The notes beneath the pieces were generated by a model that made no database searches, was not told the DNA's origin, and saw only the letters and a list, made by a program, of their open reading frames with translations. A stretch of 62,598 nucleotides of DNA, from positions 1 to 62,598 of the forward strand of contig JACTMU010000105.1 in the NCBI GenBank assembly GCA_014584465.1, in the 5' to 3' direction. The DNA is from Pseudomonadota bacterium. GTDB taxonomy: Bacteria; Bdellovibrionota; Bdellovibrionia; Bdellovibrionales; JACTMU01. Position numbers and translations under genes: made by a program. Within the stretch, counting starts at the first letter, position 1. The number at the start of each line of letters is the position of its first letter. Positions 32,425 through 42,980 of the stretch are shown one piece after another.

Positions 32425-35049
32425 ATGGCTCACGCTGGTCATCATCTTCAAATAGGACTTCCTACGGAAAGGCAAGGTATTCGTTTGGTCACTCTGGTTT
32501 CATCAGTTCGAAAATTGGCTCAATGGAGTCTTGCGGTGCTTTGCCTTTGCATGATGACGCCAAATTGGGGGGCTGCAGAAACTTCGGTTGCCCAAGATGC
32601 AAGTGCTCTTGGGTCCAATGGGTTCAAGAAAATTCGTCGAGCAGTGGTCGCTAAGAGGTATGATCAAGCGATCACTCTTTTGAATGAGGAACTTCAAAAA
32701 CCCTACTCTTTGGAGCTTCGAAGAGTTCTCGAATTTGGGCTAGGAATCCTCTGCTTTCGTCAGGGAAGGTGGGATGAAGCACTTGAGGCGCTGTCCTATT
32801 CCGTCGACGGTGTCCTTAATGTGGAGGACTATGCACGGTTTCATATTGGGGAGATCTACTTTGAAAAGAAGAGATATACAGACGCACGCAGGGAGTATGA
32901 AAAGGCACTGCGTTTGAATCCTACTCGCCAACTTCAAAATGCCATTCGATTTAAATTGGCGCAGATTCATCAGGACAGCGGGGACTGGGGTAAGGCCAGG
33001 AGTCACCTTATCTACCTGGAAAGGAAAGAGCGAAAGGGTGTCGACTATCCAAGAATTCTTTGGGAGTTGATCCGCTCCGAGTTGAGAGGAAAGAACTCCT
33101 GGAGAGCTTGCCAATGGGCCCGAAAGCTCTACTCACAATATCCGTCAGATCCTCTTGTGTCCGAGTGGACTCTCGATCTTCATAAATCTAAGTTTGAAGG
33201 GAGTCCTCTCTCCTGTTTTGCGACACTCAATGATCAACAACGTCGGATTCGAAGGCTTCAGTGGGCGGGTTATAGCGATTGGGCAAGGCGAGAGATTGAG
33301 GAGTTGCAAAGGCGAATCAGAAAGTCGACCCAGTTTCATGTTGATCAGATCATGGCGAAGTTTCTCATTTCAGAGGGCTACGTGGAGGAAGCGCTTTCGA
33401 TTTTAGCTCGCCACTATGATCATGAGGAGAGAAACGCTCAGTACCTTAACCTTTTGGCCCAAGGAGCCGCACTGGCGGGAGAGCATGATGTTGCGGTAGG
33501 GACTTATGATCGCGCCTTTGAATTGTCGGGTCGAGGCAAGAGTGGAAGGAAAGCACTCTTTTCAGCGGCATTCTTGAGTTATCAAACTCAAGACTATGAC
33601 GGGGCCACATTGCGATTTCAGAAATTTGTCAAATACTTTGCCAGTTCGGGATTGAGCCGAGATGCCAGTTGGTATTTGTCGTGGATACAATACTTAAAAG
33701 GAAATTATAGTGAAGCCCAAGTTCGTTTTGAGGACCTATTAAGATCCAAACGGCGATCCCCACGTGCCTGGAAGTCTTTTTCATCAGAAAAGGTTCACTA
33801 TTGGATGGCCATCTCATTTCTTAAGAGGGGGAATTGGCAACGGGCCAAGGAGATGCTCTTTACTCTGAGTCAGGATTCCGAGATGGGGTACTATGCGATA
33901 TTGGCAAAGTATCGGTTGGATGCGATCAATGCTCAATACGTCGAGCGGCAGATCGCCTCAGTGACGGAGTCACCTAAGAAAGTCGAAGTGACATTAGGTG
34001 ACGAGGTGGATGTCTCTTCGGTTATGATTTCTGATGAGGGTCAACGTGAGCTATCTGAGGAAGAGGAAAGCGAAGAGAATATGAATATTGGAAGCAGCAA
34101 GGGGGAGGATGAGAGCTCCGACAACACTGCAGAGGAGGAATCAACCGAGGGAGAGATGGGACTCACAACTTCTGGCATGGCGGTGACCTCCCTTGAGAAT
34201 GGGAGCTCTGATGAAGTGGACAAGGGGAGCTTCTCGACAGCGGGGCTTAAGAATTCAAAGCTCTTACAGAGACTGGTGCGGGCACAGATGCTATCGTCGT
34301 TGGGATTTTCCGAATGGGCAACTCAAGATCTTTTTGAAATTGAGCGCCGGACTTCTCATCCTGCTCATCTGAAGTTCCTCATGGCTCACTATGAGGAGAT
34401 CGAGAGTTATCATCGCTCTTCGCACATCAGCGAGATCTTTTTTCGACCTCAAATGGCAAGCTATGGGATGAAGGGGATACGCTACCTTTGGGAGTACTCC
34501 TACCCGAAAGCTTTCGAAGTGGATGTGAAAGAGAGCTCTCAACGCTTCAACATTCCGCAAGAACTCATTTGGGCCATCATGAGGGCCGAGAGTCATTATC
34601 GTACGGGCGTAAGATCTCCGGTGGGAGCTGCGGGGTTGATGCAACTTATGCCACACACAGCTCGTCAAATGTCGAAGATTTTAGGTGAGAGGGATTTTGA
34701 CGTGACACAACTTGATCAATCTGAGGTCAATATCAAGTTGGGGTCAGGCTACTTAGGAAGATTGATGAACAAGTTTTCTAATATGATTCCGTTGGTAGCA
34801 GCCGGTTACAACGCAGGACCTCATCGTGTTGAGAGTTGGCTTAACTCTTTTGGTCAGATGGACGTCGATGAGTTCATTGAGCACATTCCATTTTTGGAGA
34901 CTCGGGGTTATGTAAAAAAAGTGGTTCGAAACTATCAGATTTATCATGACCTTTACTCAGATCGGGGAGAGAATCTGAACTGGCTGATCGAGCCTGTAAG
35001 GGTTCAGTCCAATGGACGTCCCTCGACGAGGGAGAGTTGGGAAGATTGA
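32425..35049 (+). CDS. Soluble lytic murein transglycosylase with TPR repeats
   Basis: An 874-residue protein (or 854 from TTG 32485, which puts a signal peptide at the N-terminus, ending near MMTPNWGAAET). TPR-like helical repeats run from about residue 70 to 500. An acidic low-complexity insert (SEEEESEENMNIGSSKGEDE) lies near 540-600. The GH23 lysozyme-like domain is C-terminal: catalytic Glu722 (IMRAESHYRTG), GAAGLMQLMPHTA, VAAGYNAGPHRVESWL. It cleaves the glycan strands of peptidoglycan. The next gene overlaps its frame and is probably co-expressed. Confidence 0.9.
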   Translation: MAHAGHHLQIGLPTERQGIRLVTLVSSVRKLAQWSLAVLCLCMMTPNWGAAETSVAQDASALGSNGFKKIRRAVVAKRYDQAITLLNEELQKPYSLELRRVLEFGLGILCFRQGRWDEALEALSYSVDGVLNVEDYARFHIGEIYFEKKRYTDARREYEKALRLNPTRQLQNAIRFKLAQIHQDSGDWGKARSHLIYLERKERKGVDYPRILWELIRSELRGKNSWRACQWARKLYSQYPSDPLVSEWTLDLHKSKFEGSPLSCFATLNDQQRRIRRLQWAGYSDWARREIEELQRRIRKSTQFHVDQIMAKFLISEGYVEEALSILARHYDHEERNAQYLNLLAQGAALAGEHDVAVGTYDRAFELSGRGKSGRKALFSAAFLSYQTQDYDGATLRFQKFVKYFASSGLSRDASWYLSWIQYLKGNYSEAQVRFEDLLRSKRRSPRAWKSFSSEKVHYWMAISFLKRGNWQRAKEMLFTLSQDSEMGYYAILAKYRLDAINAQYVERQIASVTESPKKVEVTLGDEVDVSSVMISDEGQRELSEEEESEENMNIGSSKGEDESSDNTAEEESTEGEMGLTTSGMAVTSLENGSSDEVDKGSFSTAGLKNSKLLQRLVRAQMLSSLGFSEWATQDLFEIERRTSHPAHLKFLMAHYEEIESYHRSSHISEIFFRPQMASYGMKGIRYLWEYSYPKAFEVDVKESSQRFNIPQELIWAIMRAESHYRTGVRSPVGAAGLMQLMPHTARQMSKILGERDFDVTQLDQSEVNIKLGSGYLGRLMNKFSNMIPLVAAGYNAGPHRVESWLNSFGQMDVDEFIEHIPFLETRGYVKKVVRNYQIYHDLYSDRGENLNWLIEPVRVQSNGRPSTRESWED

Positions 35050-35066
35050 GTCAAATGGGAGGATTT

Positions 35067-35693
35067 ATGTCATCATACGTCGTTAGGACTTTTCATGTTT
35101 TCATTTTTTTGATTGCATTGACCCCATGGAGAGTTTGGTCGCTGGATCTCTACAGTATCTACCCAAGGAATTCCATCACGGGGCAAGGGGACTTTTACAC
35201 GCTTGAGGGTCATTCGCTCCTGACTGTTTCGGCAATGTACTCGTGGATGCATTATGTTAATCCAGTCGCTGCAATGGCGGTTCCCTTTGGTGGGGATGGC
35301 TTGTCCACAAGCGGTTGGGTCGGAAATCTTATGGAGGTCTACAAGAGGCAGGTGGACTGCTATCTGTTCCCCTATGTGAAGGTGGGTGGAGAGGAGACTC
35401 AGATTGGAGTCAGCGTCGAGGTGAGCAAAGAGTACAATCCTTTGACTCCCTACCTTCGGCTCACGGGCGAAGACAAAAGCTCACCACTGTGGAACATAGG
35501 TGCTTCCTACATTCTCTGGAAGGGGGCTGAGGTTTTGGTTGAAGTGACCCCAGGAGGAGAGCGAGGCTCTTCGGTTTTTGCGGCTGGATTTAATTACCTA
35601 CTGATGAGAGATCTTGAGCTCGTTGGGGACATTGCCAATGATTCGAAGACCACCATGATCCACGCAGGAGCCATCTGGAACTATCAACTCTAG
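35067..35693 (+). CDS. Exported protein downstream of the lytic transglycosylase
   Basis: A 208-residue protein from ATG 35067 with GGGAGG upstream. The signal peptide is VVRTFHVFIFLIALTPWRVWS. The mature part is rich in aromatic beta segments (LYSIYPRNSITGQGDFYTLE; HAGAIWNYQL), so a small outer-membrane barrel is possible. No family recognised. It starts 17 bases after the transglycosylase stop. Confidence 0.65.
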   Translation: MSSYVVRTFHVFIFLIALTPWRVWSLDLYSIYPRNSITGQGDFYTLEGHSLLTVSAMYSWMHYVNPVAAMAVPFGGDGLSTSGWVGNLMEVYKRQVDCYLFPYVKVGGEETQIGVSVEVSKEYNPLTPYLRLTGEDKSSPLWNIGASYILWKGAEVLVEVTPGGERGSSVFAAGFNYLLMRDLELVGDIANDSKTTMIHAGAIWNYQL

Positions 35694-35892
35694 CCCATTG
35701 TAGCCCATTTCTATTTTCAGATCAGGGATGAAATTTCAAACACCCAAGATCTTGACTAGCGCGTCATGATCTGTTAGATCCGAACCTGAATTTAGAAAAT
35801 GTAGAAAGATCCGTCCGACGAGTGTGTTTGGCGGTTTTTTGCCATATTCGAATTTCAGATCTGGGTTTAATTGAGGCGATCAAGGGAGGGTG

Positions 35893-36516
35893 ATGTTTTC
35901 AGGGATCGTTGAGTGTCGTTCGTGGATGAAGGAGTGTCGATCAGTTGGAGACATTTTGCGAGTCACCTGTCGTAGGCCCTCTTTTTTTGAGGACATTCAA
36001 AGGGGGGACAGCATTGCCGTCAATGGTGTCTGTCTGACGATTGAACATTTTAACCAAGAGTTCATTCAGTTTTCATTGGCTCCTGAGACGCTTAAGGTGA
36101 CAGGTTGGGATTGCAAGAATTTGCTTGAAAAAGAGGTCAATTTGGAGCGATCCCTTCGTTTGGGTGACAGGATCCATGGACATCTGGTTTTTGGACATGT
36201 CGATGGTATGGCAGAGGTTTGTGAGGTCCAAATTCTGGGTGGCAGTCGGATTCTTAAGTTTTCTTTTCCAAAAGGTCTATCATCCTATCTTTGGACGAAG
36301 GGAAGTGCAGCCATCAACGGAGTGAGTTTGACGCTCAATCATGTGGATGACCAAGAGATCGAGGTCTGTCTTATACCTGAGACGCTCGAGAGAACCAATC
36401 TTGGGACCCTTGAGGTTGGAGATCGAGTGACCCTTGAGGTGGACTCTTTTGCGCGTGGTCTGATTCGTTACTTTGAGGATTGTCAAAAAAAGCAGGTGGG
36501 GGCGGTCAAGTCATGA
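35893..36516 (+). CDS. ribE: Riboflavin synthase alpha chain
   Basis: Makes riboflavin from two 6,7-dimethyl-8-ribityllumazine molecules. The 207-residue protein begins MFSGIVE and has the two lumazine-binding repeats: [13 protein letters not shown] with FSLAPETL in the first, and [13 protein letters not shown] with [13 protein letters not shown] in the second; [10 protein letters not shown] is also present. ATG 35893 follows GGGAGG. The stop overlaps the start of ribBA (ATGA). Confidence 0.95.
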   Translation: MFSGIVECRSWMKECRSVGDILRVTCRRPSFFEDIQRGDSIAVNGVCLTIEHFNQEFIQFSLAPETLKVTGWDCKNLLEKEVNLERSLRLGDRIHGHLVFGHVDGMAEVCEVQILGGSRILKFSFPKGLSSYLWTKGSAAINGVSLTLNHVDDQEIEVCLIPETLERTNLGTLEVGDRVTLEVDSFARGLIRYFEDCQKKQVGAVKS

Positions 36517-37757
36517 TGAATTCAGTGCAAGAGTTGATTGAAGAGATTCGTGGTGGACGAATGGTCATACTTATTGATGATGAAGATCGCGAGAATGAGG
36601 GGGATCTCGTCATTGCCGGTGATGCGGTAACTCCGGAAACGATCAATTTTATGGTTCGGGAGGCTCGAGGCTTGGTCTGCTTGGCGTTGGCGCCCGAGCA
36701 GATTCAGAGGCTGGGACTGCCGTTGATGGTGCGAGATGAAAACAATGGGACTCCGACCAAAACGGCGTTCACTGTGAGCATCGAAGCAGCAAGAGGGGTG
36801 ACAACGGGGATATCCGCTGCGGATCGGGCAAGGACGATCCAAGTGGCTTCTCGCGCGGATGCCACGGCATCTGATGTTGTGGTGCCCGGTCACATCTTTC
36901 CCATCCGAGCTCAGGAAGGTGGGGTGCTGAGACGGGCAGGTCATACAGAGGCGAGCGTGGATTTGGCGAGGATGGCCGAGCACTCACCTGCGGCGGCCAT
37001 TTGTGAGGTGATGAATCCTGATGGAACGATGGCCAGAGTGCCCCAGCTCATTGAGTTTGCCAAACGTCACGGTCTTAAAATTGGGACCATTGCCGACCTC
37101 ATCAAATACCGCCTTCAGACCGAAAGCTTGGTGGTTGAAGTTGCCGAGGCCAAACTCCCTAACCAATTTGGCTCGGAGTTTCAAGTTCGAGGGTTTCGGA
37201 GTTTGGTGGATGGCAATGAGCACCTGGTTCTTCAGCGTGGTCCTATTGATCCAGAAAAACCAACTTTGGTGCGGGTTCATTCGGAGTGTTTGACGGGAGA
37301 TGTTTTTGGGAGTTTGCGATGTGATTGTGGTCCTCAGTTAAAAAGAGCCATGGAGCTTATCAGTGAAGAGGGAGGAATCCTTTTGTACTTGAGACAGGAG
37401 GGGCGCGGCATTGGCCTCGTCAATAAGATTTCGGCCTATTCGCTTCAGGACCACGGCATGGACACTGTGGAGGCAAACATCCATTTGGGTTTTCCGGCAG
37501 ATCGGCGTGATTATGGTATCGGCGCTCAGATTCTTCGAAGGATTGGAGTGCGAAAGATTCGTCTATTGACCAACAATCCTTCAAAGCGTGCTGGTTTGAA
37601 AGGGTATGGTTTGGAAATTGTTGAGAGAGTTCCCCTTGTCGTAACACCCAATAAGGATAACTTACGGTATCTACAGACAAAACGTGAGAAGATGGGGCAT
37701 ATCTTGGATACTCCAGGGAGCAACTCCAATGATGATGACCAGGAGTCTCATCAATGA
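36513..37757 (+). CDS. ribBA: Bifunctional DHBP synthase / GTP cyclohydrolase II
   Basis: A 414-residue fusion. The N-terminal half (residues 1-200) is 3,4-dihydroxy-2-butanone-4-phosphate synthase, with [15 protein letters not shown] and [13 protein letters not shown]. The C-terminal half is GTP cyclohydrolase II, with the zinc cysteines ([18 protein letters not shown]) and GRGIGLVNK. Together they make the two substrates of the riboflavin pathway. ribD (the deaminase/reductase) is not in this cluster. It overlaps ribE and ribH by 4 bases each. Confidence 0.95.
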   Translation: MMNSVQELIEEIRGGRMVILIDDEDRENEGDLVIAGDAVTPETINFMVREARGLVCLALAPEQIQRLGLPLMVRDENNGTPTKTAFTVSIEAARGVTTGISAADRARTIQVASRADATASDVVVPGHIFPIRAQEGGVLRRAGHTEASVDLARMAEHSPAAAICEVMNPDGTMARVPQLIEFAKRHGLKIGTIADLIKYRLQTESLVVEVAEAKLPNQFGSEFQVRGFRSLVDGNEHLVLQRGPIDPEKPTLVRVHSECLTGDVFGSLRCDCGPQLKRAMELISEEGGILLYLRQEGRGIGLVNKISAYSLQDHGMDTVEANIHLGFPADRRDYGIGAQILRRIGVRKIRLLTNNPSKRAGLKGYGLEIVERVPLVVTPNKDNLRYLQTKREKMGHILDTPGSNSNDDDQESHQ

Positions 37758-38269
37758 AGAGGGACGATTCGCAATCTGAGCATGTATTTCCTATGAGTGC
37801 AATAGAGGGAGATCTTGCGGCGTCTGGTTTGAAGATTGGTGTGGTGACGGCTCGATTCAACCAGGATGTGACATCACAGCTGGAATCGGGAGCATTGGAA
37901 GAGTTGCGACGTCTGGGGCTTCAACCTCATGAAGTCACAGTGCTACGAGTTCCAGGTGCTGTGGAGATTCCTCTTGTTTGTCAAAAGCTCTTGGAGCTTG
38001 GTTTTGATGGTGTGGTGGCGCTGGGATGTGTGATTCGCGGTGAAACTGCACATTTTGATTATGTTTGCGAGTCGGTGGAGAGGGGATGCTCTAAACTCCA
38101 GCTTGAATTTGGAAGACCAATCTCTTTTGGGGTGCTCACGACCGAGAATCTTTCACAGGCGCTCGAGCGCGCAGGTGGTCGCCACGGCAATAAAGGGGTT
38201 GAGGCGGCGCAAGTGGTTGTTGAGATGGTCCGGCTTTTGCAGAAAATGGAGAGCAATCTAGGTATTTGA
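37754..38269 (+). CDS. ribH: 6,7-dimethyl-8-ribityllumazine synthase
   Basis: A 171-residue protein that condenses the ribBA product DHBP with the pyrimidine intermediate to give lumazine for RibE. It has [50 protein letters not shown] and [11 protein letters not shown], all in the expected order. A short N-terminal extension (about 20 residues) is present. Its ATG overlaps the ribBA stop (ATGA). Confidence 0.95.
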   Translation: MKRDDSQSEHVFPMSAIEGDLAASGLKIGVVTARFNQDVTSQLESGALEELRRLGLQPHEVTVLRVPGAVEIPLVCQKLLELGFDGVVALGCVIRGETAHFDYVCESVERGCSKLQLEFGRPISFGVLTTENLSQALERAGGRHGNKGVEAAQVVVEMVRLLQKMESNLGI

Positions 38270-38336
38270 AGCTGAAGTGTGCGCAGCTTTTAGATGAGTG
38301 GTGAGAGAGAACAAAAGCAATATAAGGAGTCACAGT

Positions 38337-38582
38337 ATGTCTGAAGAAATTTCAGGGTCCGAGGAAGATGCGAAAATCACAGTTCATGACATTCTTCGTG
38401 GATTGCAGGAGCGAGTAAGCCAGTATTCGGCCAATCTTTTATTGGAATCGGCCATGGTTGACTTAGGACTCGAAGAGGGTGCAACGTTGAAGAAGGAGGA
38501 GGCAAAAAATCTCTGTTTGGCGTTGATCAAAAAGGGTGGCCCTGCATTTCAAGTGGGCCAAGCGATGTACCGACGAATTTAG
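38337..38582 (+). CDS. Small acidic protein between ribH and ntrY
   Basis: An 81-residue protein with AAGGAG before ATG 38337. The start MSEEISGSEEDAKITVHDIL is acidic, and the rest is helical with LLLESAMVDLGLEEGATLKK. In many genomes nusB follows ribH, but this protein does not look like NusB. A short GGTTTCGCGCCA-family repeat follows its stop. Function unknown. Confidence 0.65.
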   Translation: MSEEISGSEEDAKITVHDILRGLQERVSQYSANLLLESAMVDLGLEEGATLKKEEAKNLCLALIKKGGPAFQVGQAMYRRI

Positions 38583-38645
38583 GTGCTCGAGCCGGTCTGA
38601 GGTTTCGCGCCAGCCACTGGATGAATTTGAGGGGAGGTTACTAGC

Positions 38646-40907
38646 TTGGGGCTTGGAGAAGGTCTCGAACCCGAGGAGGTCCGTAAGAGGCGCAGAGAGA
38701 TCGTCATCGGAATCGCTCTGCTGGTCATCTTTCTGGTCCTTACATGGGTTGAATTCCGCCTCTTTTCGATCAGCCAAGAATTGCCCATTGTTCACTCCAT
38801 TTTTTTCTTAGGCCTTGTTAATTTCAACATCGTCCTTTTGTTGTTGCTTCTATTCTTAATTTTTCGAAATGTCGTTAAAGCTTTTGCAGAGGGAAAGGGA
38901 AGGTGGGGGGCACGTTCTCTCAAGCAGAAATTGATGGCCGCCTTTTGTGCCTTTAGCTTCATTCCCACGGTCTTGATATTTGCCATTTCGATGTATTACG
39001 TCAACGGGAGTTTTGACAAGTGGTTCAGTGTGAAGATGTCTCGTGTGTTGAAAGATGCTCTTGAGGTCACCAATGCCTATTATGTCTCTGCCAAACGACG
39101 AAATTACCATTTTGGACGGAAAGTGGCAGAGACCATTGATGAGAAGGTCTCAAGTGAGGATCGCGATGGTTTGGACCGAACGCGTCTGCTTTCGGCGATG
39201 GAATCACTTCGTGAAAAGTATGGTCTTCATGCAGTTGAGTACTACCCTGATCTGAAAAGTGAGCGACTGATTGTTCTTTCTCAAGACGAGGCCATTCCGA
39301 AGATCCCGAAGGTTGACAGCACTTTTTTGGAAAAAGGGATTTCAAAGAAGGCCGAATTGAGTCGAATTGAACCGATTCGTGAAGGAAATCTTGTCCAGGT
39401 CGTCGTTCCGGTCAATAAGAGAGAGAGTCGGGGGGTTGTCGTCGTGTCGACCTTTCTGCCGCTGTCGTTGACTTCTCGAATGGATGACATTGCCATCGTC
39501 TATGAAGATTTTCGTGATGTGAATCCACTTGAATACCCGATCAAATCCATTTTTCTGACGATTCTTATTTTGATGACATTGGTGATCATTTTAGGGGGGA
39601 CATGGTTTGGAATTCATCTGGCCAAACAGCTCTCTGGACCCTTGGAACTTGTCGGAGAAGCTACGCAGCAGGTGACTCGCGGTCGTTATCAAGAAGTCGA
39701 TGTCATTTCGGGGAGCGTTGAGATCAATCAACTCGTGGACAACTTCAATGCGATGATTTTGGACCTCGAACACTCTCGAAGCGCTCTTGAAGCGACATTG
39801 AGTCAGCTCGATGAGAGAAGTCGCTACATTGAAGTTGTGCTTTCGAATGTCTCGACGGGGGTCGTGGCCGTGGATCAAGAGGATCGTATAACAACTTTGA
39901 ATCCCTATGCAGGTAAACTCCTCAACATCAAGCCTGAGGATTACATTGGTAAGAGAGTAAGAGAAATTTTGGGTGGACACTATTATCGTGACTTTGATGA
40001 ACTCGTTCAAACGATGAAGCATTACAAGGCCGTTCATCTCAAAAAAGAGATTCGTGTTGAGATTCAGGGTAGAGCAGTCCCCTTGCAGGTCACATTGTCG
40101 CTCTTGTTTGATGAGAACCGGTCTGAAATCGGAAAGGTGTTGGTTCTTGATGATCTCACTCACGTCGTCAACGCTCAGAGAGCAGCAGCTTGGACGGAGG
40201 TGGCTCGTCGTATTGCTCATGAAATCAAGAACCCACTGACTCCCATCAAACTTTCGGCCCAAAGGTTGCAAAAGAAGTTTTCTCATCAGATCAAGGATCA
40301 AGCCTTTCGTGTTTGCACAGAGACGATCATTGAGCAGGTGGATGAGATGAAGAAGTTGGTGGATGAGTTTACACACTTTGCCAGGCTTCCTGAGGCTCAG
40401 CCCGAGATGGGGTCGCTCAATCAGATCATCGACTCAACGATGGTTCTCTATCAGACAGGCCATAAGGGGTGCAAATTTCAGTTTAAGGCCGATCGAGAGC
40501 TTCCTGAGTTCAAGTTTGATGCCAGTCAGATCAAACGGGTGCTCGTAAATCTATTGGACAACGCTGTTGGGGCTGTTGGCCATCGCTCGAGCGGCGAAGT
40601 TGAAGTTTGGACGGAATACGATAAACTTCTTAAGATGGTACGAATCACCATTCGGGACAATGGCAGTGGGGTCAAGCAGGAAGATCAGGAGCGTATCTTT
40701 GAACCCTATTTCAGCACGAAGGAGGGTGGAACCGGCTTGGGTCTCGCCATTGTCAAAAGAATCATTGAGGACCATAATGGGTTTGTGAGGTTCTTCTCGG
40801 CTCCCAATGTGGGCACTCGAGTGGTGGTGGAGCTACCGGTTTTGGTGGAGGAGCAGAGGACCGCTCGAATGGAGACTTTCTCCACACAACAGAGGGCAGA
40901 GATATGA
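38646..40907 (+). CDS. ntrY: NtrY-like sensor histidine kinase
   Basis: A 753-residue membrane kinase from TTG 38646 (GGGAGG upstream). Membrane helices near residues 20-120, a periplasmic region, one more helix near 310, HAMP (about 330-380) and PAS (about 390-500) precede the HisKA domain with phospho-His525 (RRIAHEIKNPLTP). The ATPase domain has N, G1 and G2 boxes (NLLDNAVGAVG; DNGSGV; GTGLGLAIVK). In relatives NtrY senses nitrogen or redox state. The next gene is its NtrX partner and overlaps by 4 bases. Confidence 0.85.
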   Translation: MGLGEGLEPEEVRKRRREIVIGIALLVIFLVLTWVEFRLFSISQELPIVHSIFFLGLVNFNIVLLLLLLFLIFRNVVKAFAEGKGRWGARSLKQKLMAAFCAFSFIPTVLIFAISMYYVNGSFDKWFSVKMSRVLKDALEVTNAYYVSAKRRNYHFGRKVAETIDEKVSSEDRDGLDRTRLLSAMESLREKYGLHAVEYYPDLKSERLIVLSQDEAIPKIPKVDSTFLEKGISKKAELSRIEPIREGNLVQVVVPVNKRESRGVVVVSTFLPLSLTSRMDDIAIVYEDFRDVNPLEYPIKSIFLTILILMTLVIILGGTWFGIHLAKQLSGPLELVGEATQQVTRGRYQEVDVISGSVEINQLVDNFNAMILDLEHSRSALEATLSQLDERSRYIEVVLSNVSTGVVAVDQEDRITTLNPYAGKLLNIKPEDYIGKRVREILGGHYYRDFDELVQTMKHYKAVHLKKEIRVEIQGRAVPLQVTLSLLFDENRSEIGKVLVLDDLTHVVNAQRAAAWTEVARRIAHEIKNPLTPIKLSAQRLQKKFSHQIKDQAFRVCTETIIEQVDEMKKLVDEFTHFARLPEAQPEMGSLNQIIDSTMVLYQTGHKGCKFQFKADRELPEFKFDASQIKRVLVNLLDNAVGAVGHRSSGEVEVWTEYDKLLKMVRITIRDNGSGVKQEDQERIFEPYFSTKEGGTGLGLAIVKRIIEDHNGFVRFFSAPNVGTRVVVELPVLVEEQRTARMETFSTQQRAEI

Positions 40908-42265
40908 AACAGGATAAGATTCGAATCGTTGTGATTGACGATGAGCTTGCCATACGTAACGTGCTTGCAGCTTCACTTGAAGATGAGGGGCATGAGGTTC
41001 ACGTCGCTCAGGATGGGTTGAGCGGTTTGAAGCAGATCGAGGAGAGACATCCTCACATCGTGCTTCTGGACATTTGGATGCCGGGATCGATGGATGGCCT
41101 TCAAGTTCTTCAAGAGGGGCGTGCTAAGTTTCCTCATGTGGAGTTCATCATTATGTCAGGTCACGGGACCATTGAAACGGCGGTGAAAGCCACAAAACTG
41201 GGTGCGTGGGATTTCGTTGAAAAGCCACTCTCTATGGATAAGATTTTGATTTTGATTTCGAACATTCTCTCCTTTCAAAAGGAGAAGGGAGAGAAACGGA
41301 CACTTTTGAATAAACTTCGTAAGAACATTGCGCTGGTGGGAGAGAGCAAGCCTATGGTGGATCTCAAGATGATGATCTCTCGTGTAGCACCTTCGCACTC
41401 TTGGGTCTTAATCGGGGGGGAAAATGGTACAGGTAAGGAGCTTGTTGCACAAAACATTCACTATCTAAGTTCGCGCGCAGGGCGATCGTTTGTTGAGGTT
41501 AACTGTGCAGCGATCCCCGAAGACCTCATTGAGAGCGAACTCTTTGGACATGAAAAGGGGGCCTTCACTGGGGCAATCAAGACAAAGAGAGGAAAGTTTG
41601 ATCTGGCCAATGGAGGAACCCTATTTCTTGATGAGATCGGTGATATGAGCCTTAAGACTCAAGCCAAGATTCTGCGCATTTTGCAGGAGCGCCGGTTTGA
41701 GCGTGTTGGAGGGTCGGAAGTGATCGAGGTGGATGTTCGAGTCTTGGCCGCGACCAACAAAGACCTTTTGACTGAGATTCGGGAGGGACGCTTTCGAGAA
41801 GATCTTTACTACCGTTTGAATGTCATCCCCTTTCGAGTTCCAGCTCTAAGAGAGCGAAGGGAGGATATTCCGGCCTTAGTGGACCATTTCAGCGATCAAT
41901 TTTGTCGAGAGGGTGGATATCGTAAGAAAATCTTTTCAGACGAGGCAATGAGTCGACTCTGCCAGCATGAATGGCTGGGAAATGTACGAGAGTTGAGGAA
42001 CTTTGTGGAGCGCATCTACATTTTGACGTCGGGTGATTTTGTGGATGCACCGGATCTTCATTTTGCGGGACTTTCAGCTTTGAGGTTGAGTGATGAATTT
42101 GAGTCTTTGCCCAATTTTCGAGAAGCCAAAGCCCAATTTGAGCGGGAGTTTCTGGTTAAAAAGATACTGGAGAACAATGGCAACATCACTAAGACAGCCG
42201 AAGTGATTGGTCTGGAACGAAGTTATCTTCATCGTAAGATGAAACTTTATGGAATTGAGGTGTAG
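40904..42265 (+). CDS. ntrX: NtrX-like sigma-54-dependent response regulator
   Basis: A 453-residue regulator. The receiver domain has phospho-Asp56 ([10 protein letters not shown]). The AAA+ domain has Walker A (GENGTGKE, 172-179), the sigma-54 contact loop GAFTGA (219-224) and [12 protein letters not shown]. The C-terminus is a Fis-type HTH ([20 protein letters not shown]). Because GAFTGA is intact it should activate sigma-54 promoters. Its kinase is the preceding gene; rpoN lies at 60.4 kb. Confidence 0.88.
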   Translation: MKQDKIRIVVIDDELAIRNVLAASLEDEGHEVHVAQDGLSGLKQIEERHPHIVLLDIWMPGSMDGLQVLQEGRAKFPHVEFIIMSGHGTIETAVKATKLGAWDFVEKPLSMDKILILISNILSFQKEKGEKRTLLNKLRKNIALVGESKPMVDLKMMISRVAPSHSWVLIGGENGTGKELVAQNIHYLSSRAGRSFVEVNCAAIPEDLIESELFGHEKGAFTGAIKTKRGKFDLANGGTLFLDEIGDMSLKTQAKILRILQERRFERVGGSEVIEVDVRVLAATNKDLLTEIREGRFREDLYYRLNVIPFRVPALRERREDIPALVDHFSDQFCREGGYRKKIFSDEAMSRLCQHEWLGNVRELRNFVERIYILTSGDFVDAPDLHFAGLSALRLSDEFESLPNFREAKAQFEREFLVKKILENNGNITKTAEVIGLERSYLHRKMKLYGIEV

Positions 42266-42266
42266 T

Positions 42267-42980
42267 TTGTCTGAAATCAATCCTTTCATTGTGGCGCTAG
42301 ACGTGGATAGCCCCAAGGAGGCTCTGAAGCTCGCCGAACGTCTCAAGGGCGAAGTCGGCGGGTTTAAGGTTGGCCCTAGGATCGTTCTTCGTTGCGATCC
42401 TGAGCTATTGCGACGAATTTCAGAGTGTGGGCCGCTCTTTGTCGACAATAAATATTTTGACATTCCTTCTGTGATGGCGGCGGCGGTTCGGGCAACATTT
42501 GATTGTGGGGCAACGTGGACGACCGTGCATGCGCTGAGTGGTTTGGAGGCGATGAGAGAACTCGCTGCTTTGGAGAGAGAACTCTCAAAGATTCGTCCCT
42601 TCCATATCTTGGCAGTGACGATTCTGACGAGTTTTTCTCAAGCCACACTCCCCTTGGAGTTGGGCGGACGGCCGTTGGAAGAACGGGTGATGAGTTTGGT
42701 CAAGCTGGCTCATGAGGGAGGGCTATCATCTGTGGTCTGTTCGGCCCATGAGGTGGGCAAGATTCATCGCCTCTATCCCAAGAGCCTACTTGTAACTCCG
42801 GGGATTCGCCTTTTGAGCGATGAGAAGGGGGATCAAAAACGAGTCATGACCCCTGGTGAGGCTCTGCGAGAGGGAGCTTCTCTTTTGGTTGTGGGGCGTC
42901 CAGTTGTGGAGGCTCAAGATCCTCTTCAGGCCATCCGGGCATTTCGCAATGACGTTGCTCGTGTTCATTCGGGTTTATGA
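42267..42980 (+). CDS. pyrF: Orotidine 5'-phosphate decarboxylase
   Basis: Last step of UMP synthesis: removes CO2 from OMP. From TTG 42267 (GAGGTG upstream) it has 237 residues; ATG 42249 inside ntrX is an alternative. Motifs: FIVALDVDS, the catalytic DNKYFDIP, TTVHALSG, TPGIRLL and VVGRPVVEA near the end. It begins 2 bases after ntrX and overlaps rlmB by 4 bases (ATGA). Confidence 0.92.
   Translation: MSEINPFIVALDVDSPKEALKLAERLKGEVGGFKVGPRIVLRCDPELLRRISECGPLFVDNKYFDIPSVMAAAVRATFDCGATWTTVHALSGLEAMRELAALERELSKIRPFHILAVTILTSFSQATLPLELGGRPLEERVMSLVKLAHEGGLSSVVCSAHEVGKIHRLYPKSLLVTPGIRLLSDEKGDQKRVMTPGEALREGASLLVVGRPVVEAQDPLQAIRAFRNDVARVHSGL

Noticed and set aside
35694-35892. Possible FMN riboswitch before ribE
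   Set aside because: The gap has the right position but I do not find the conserved RFN box sequences, so I do not call it.
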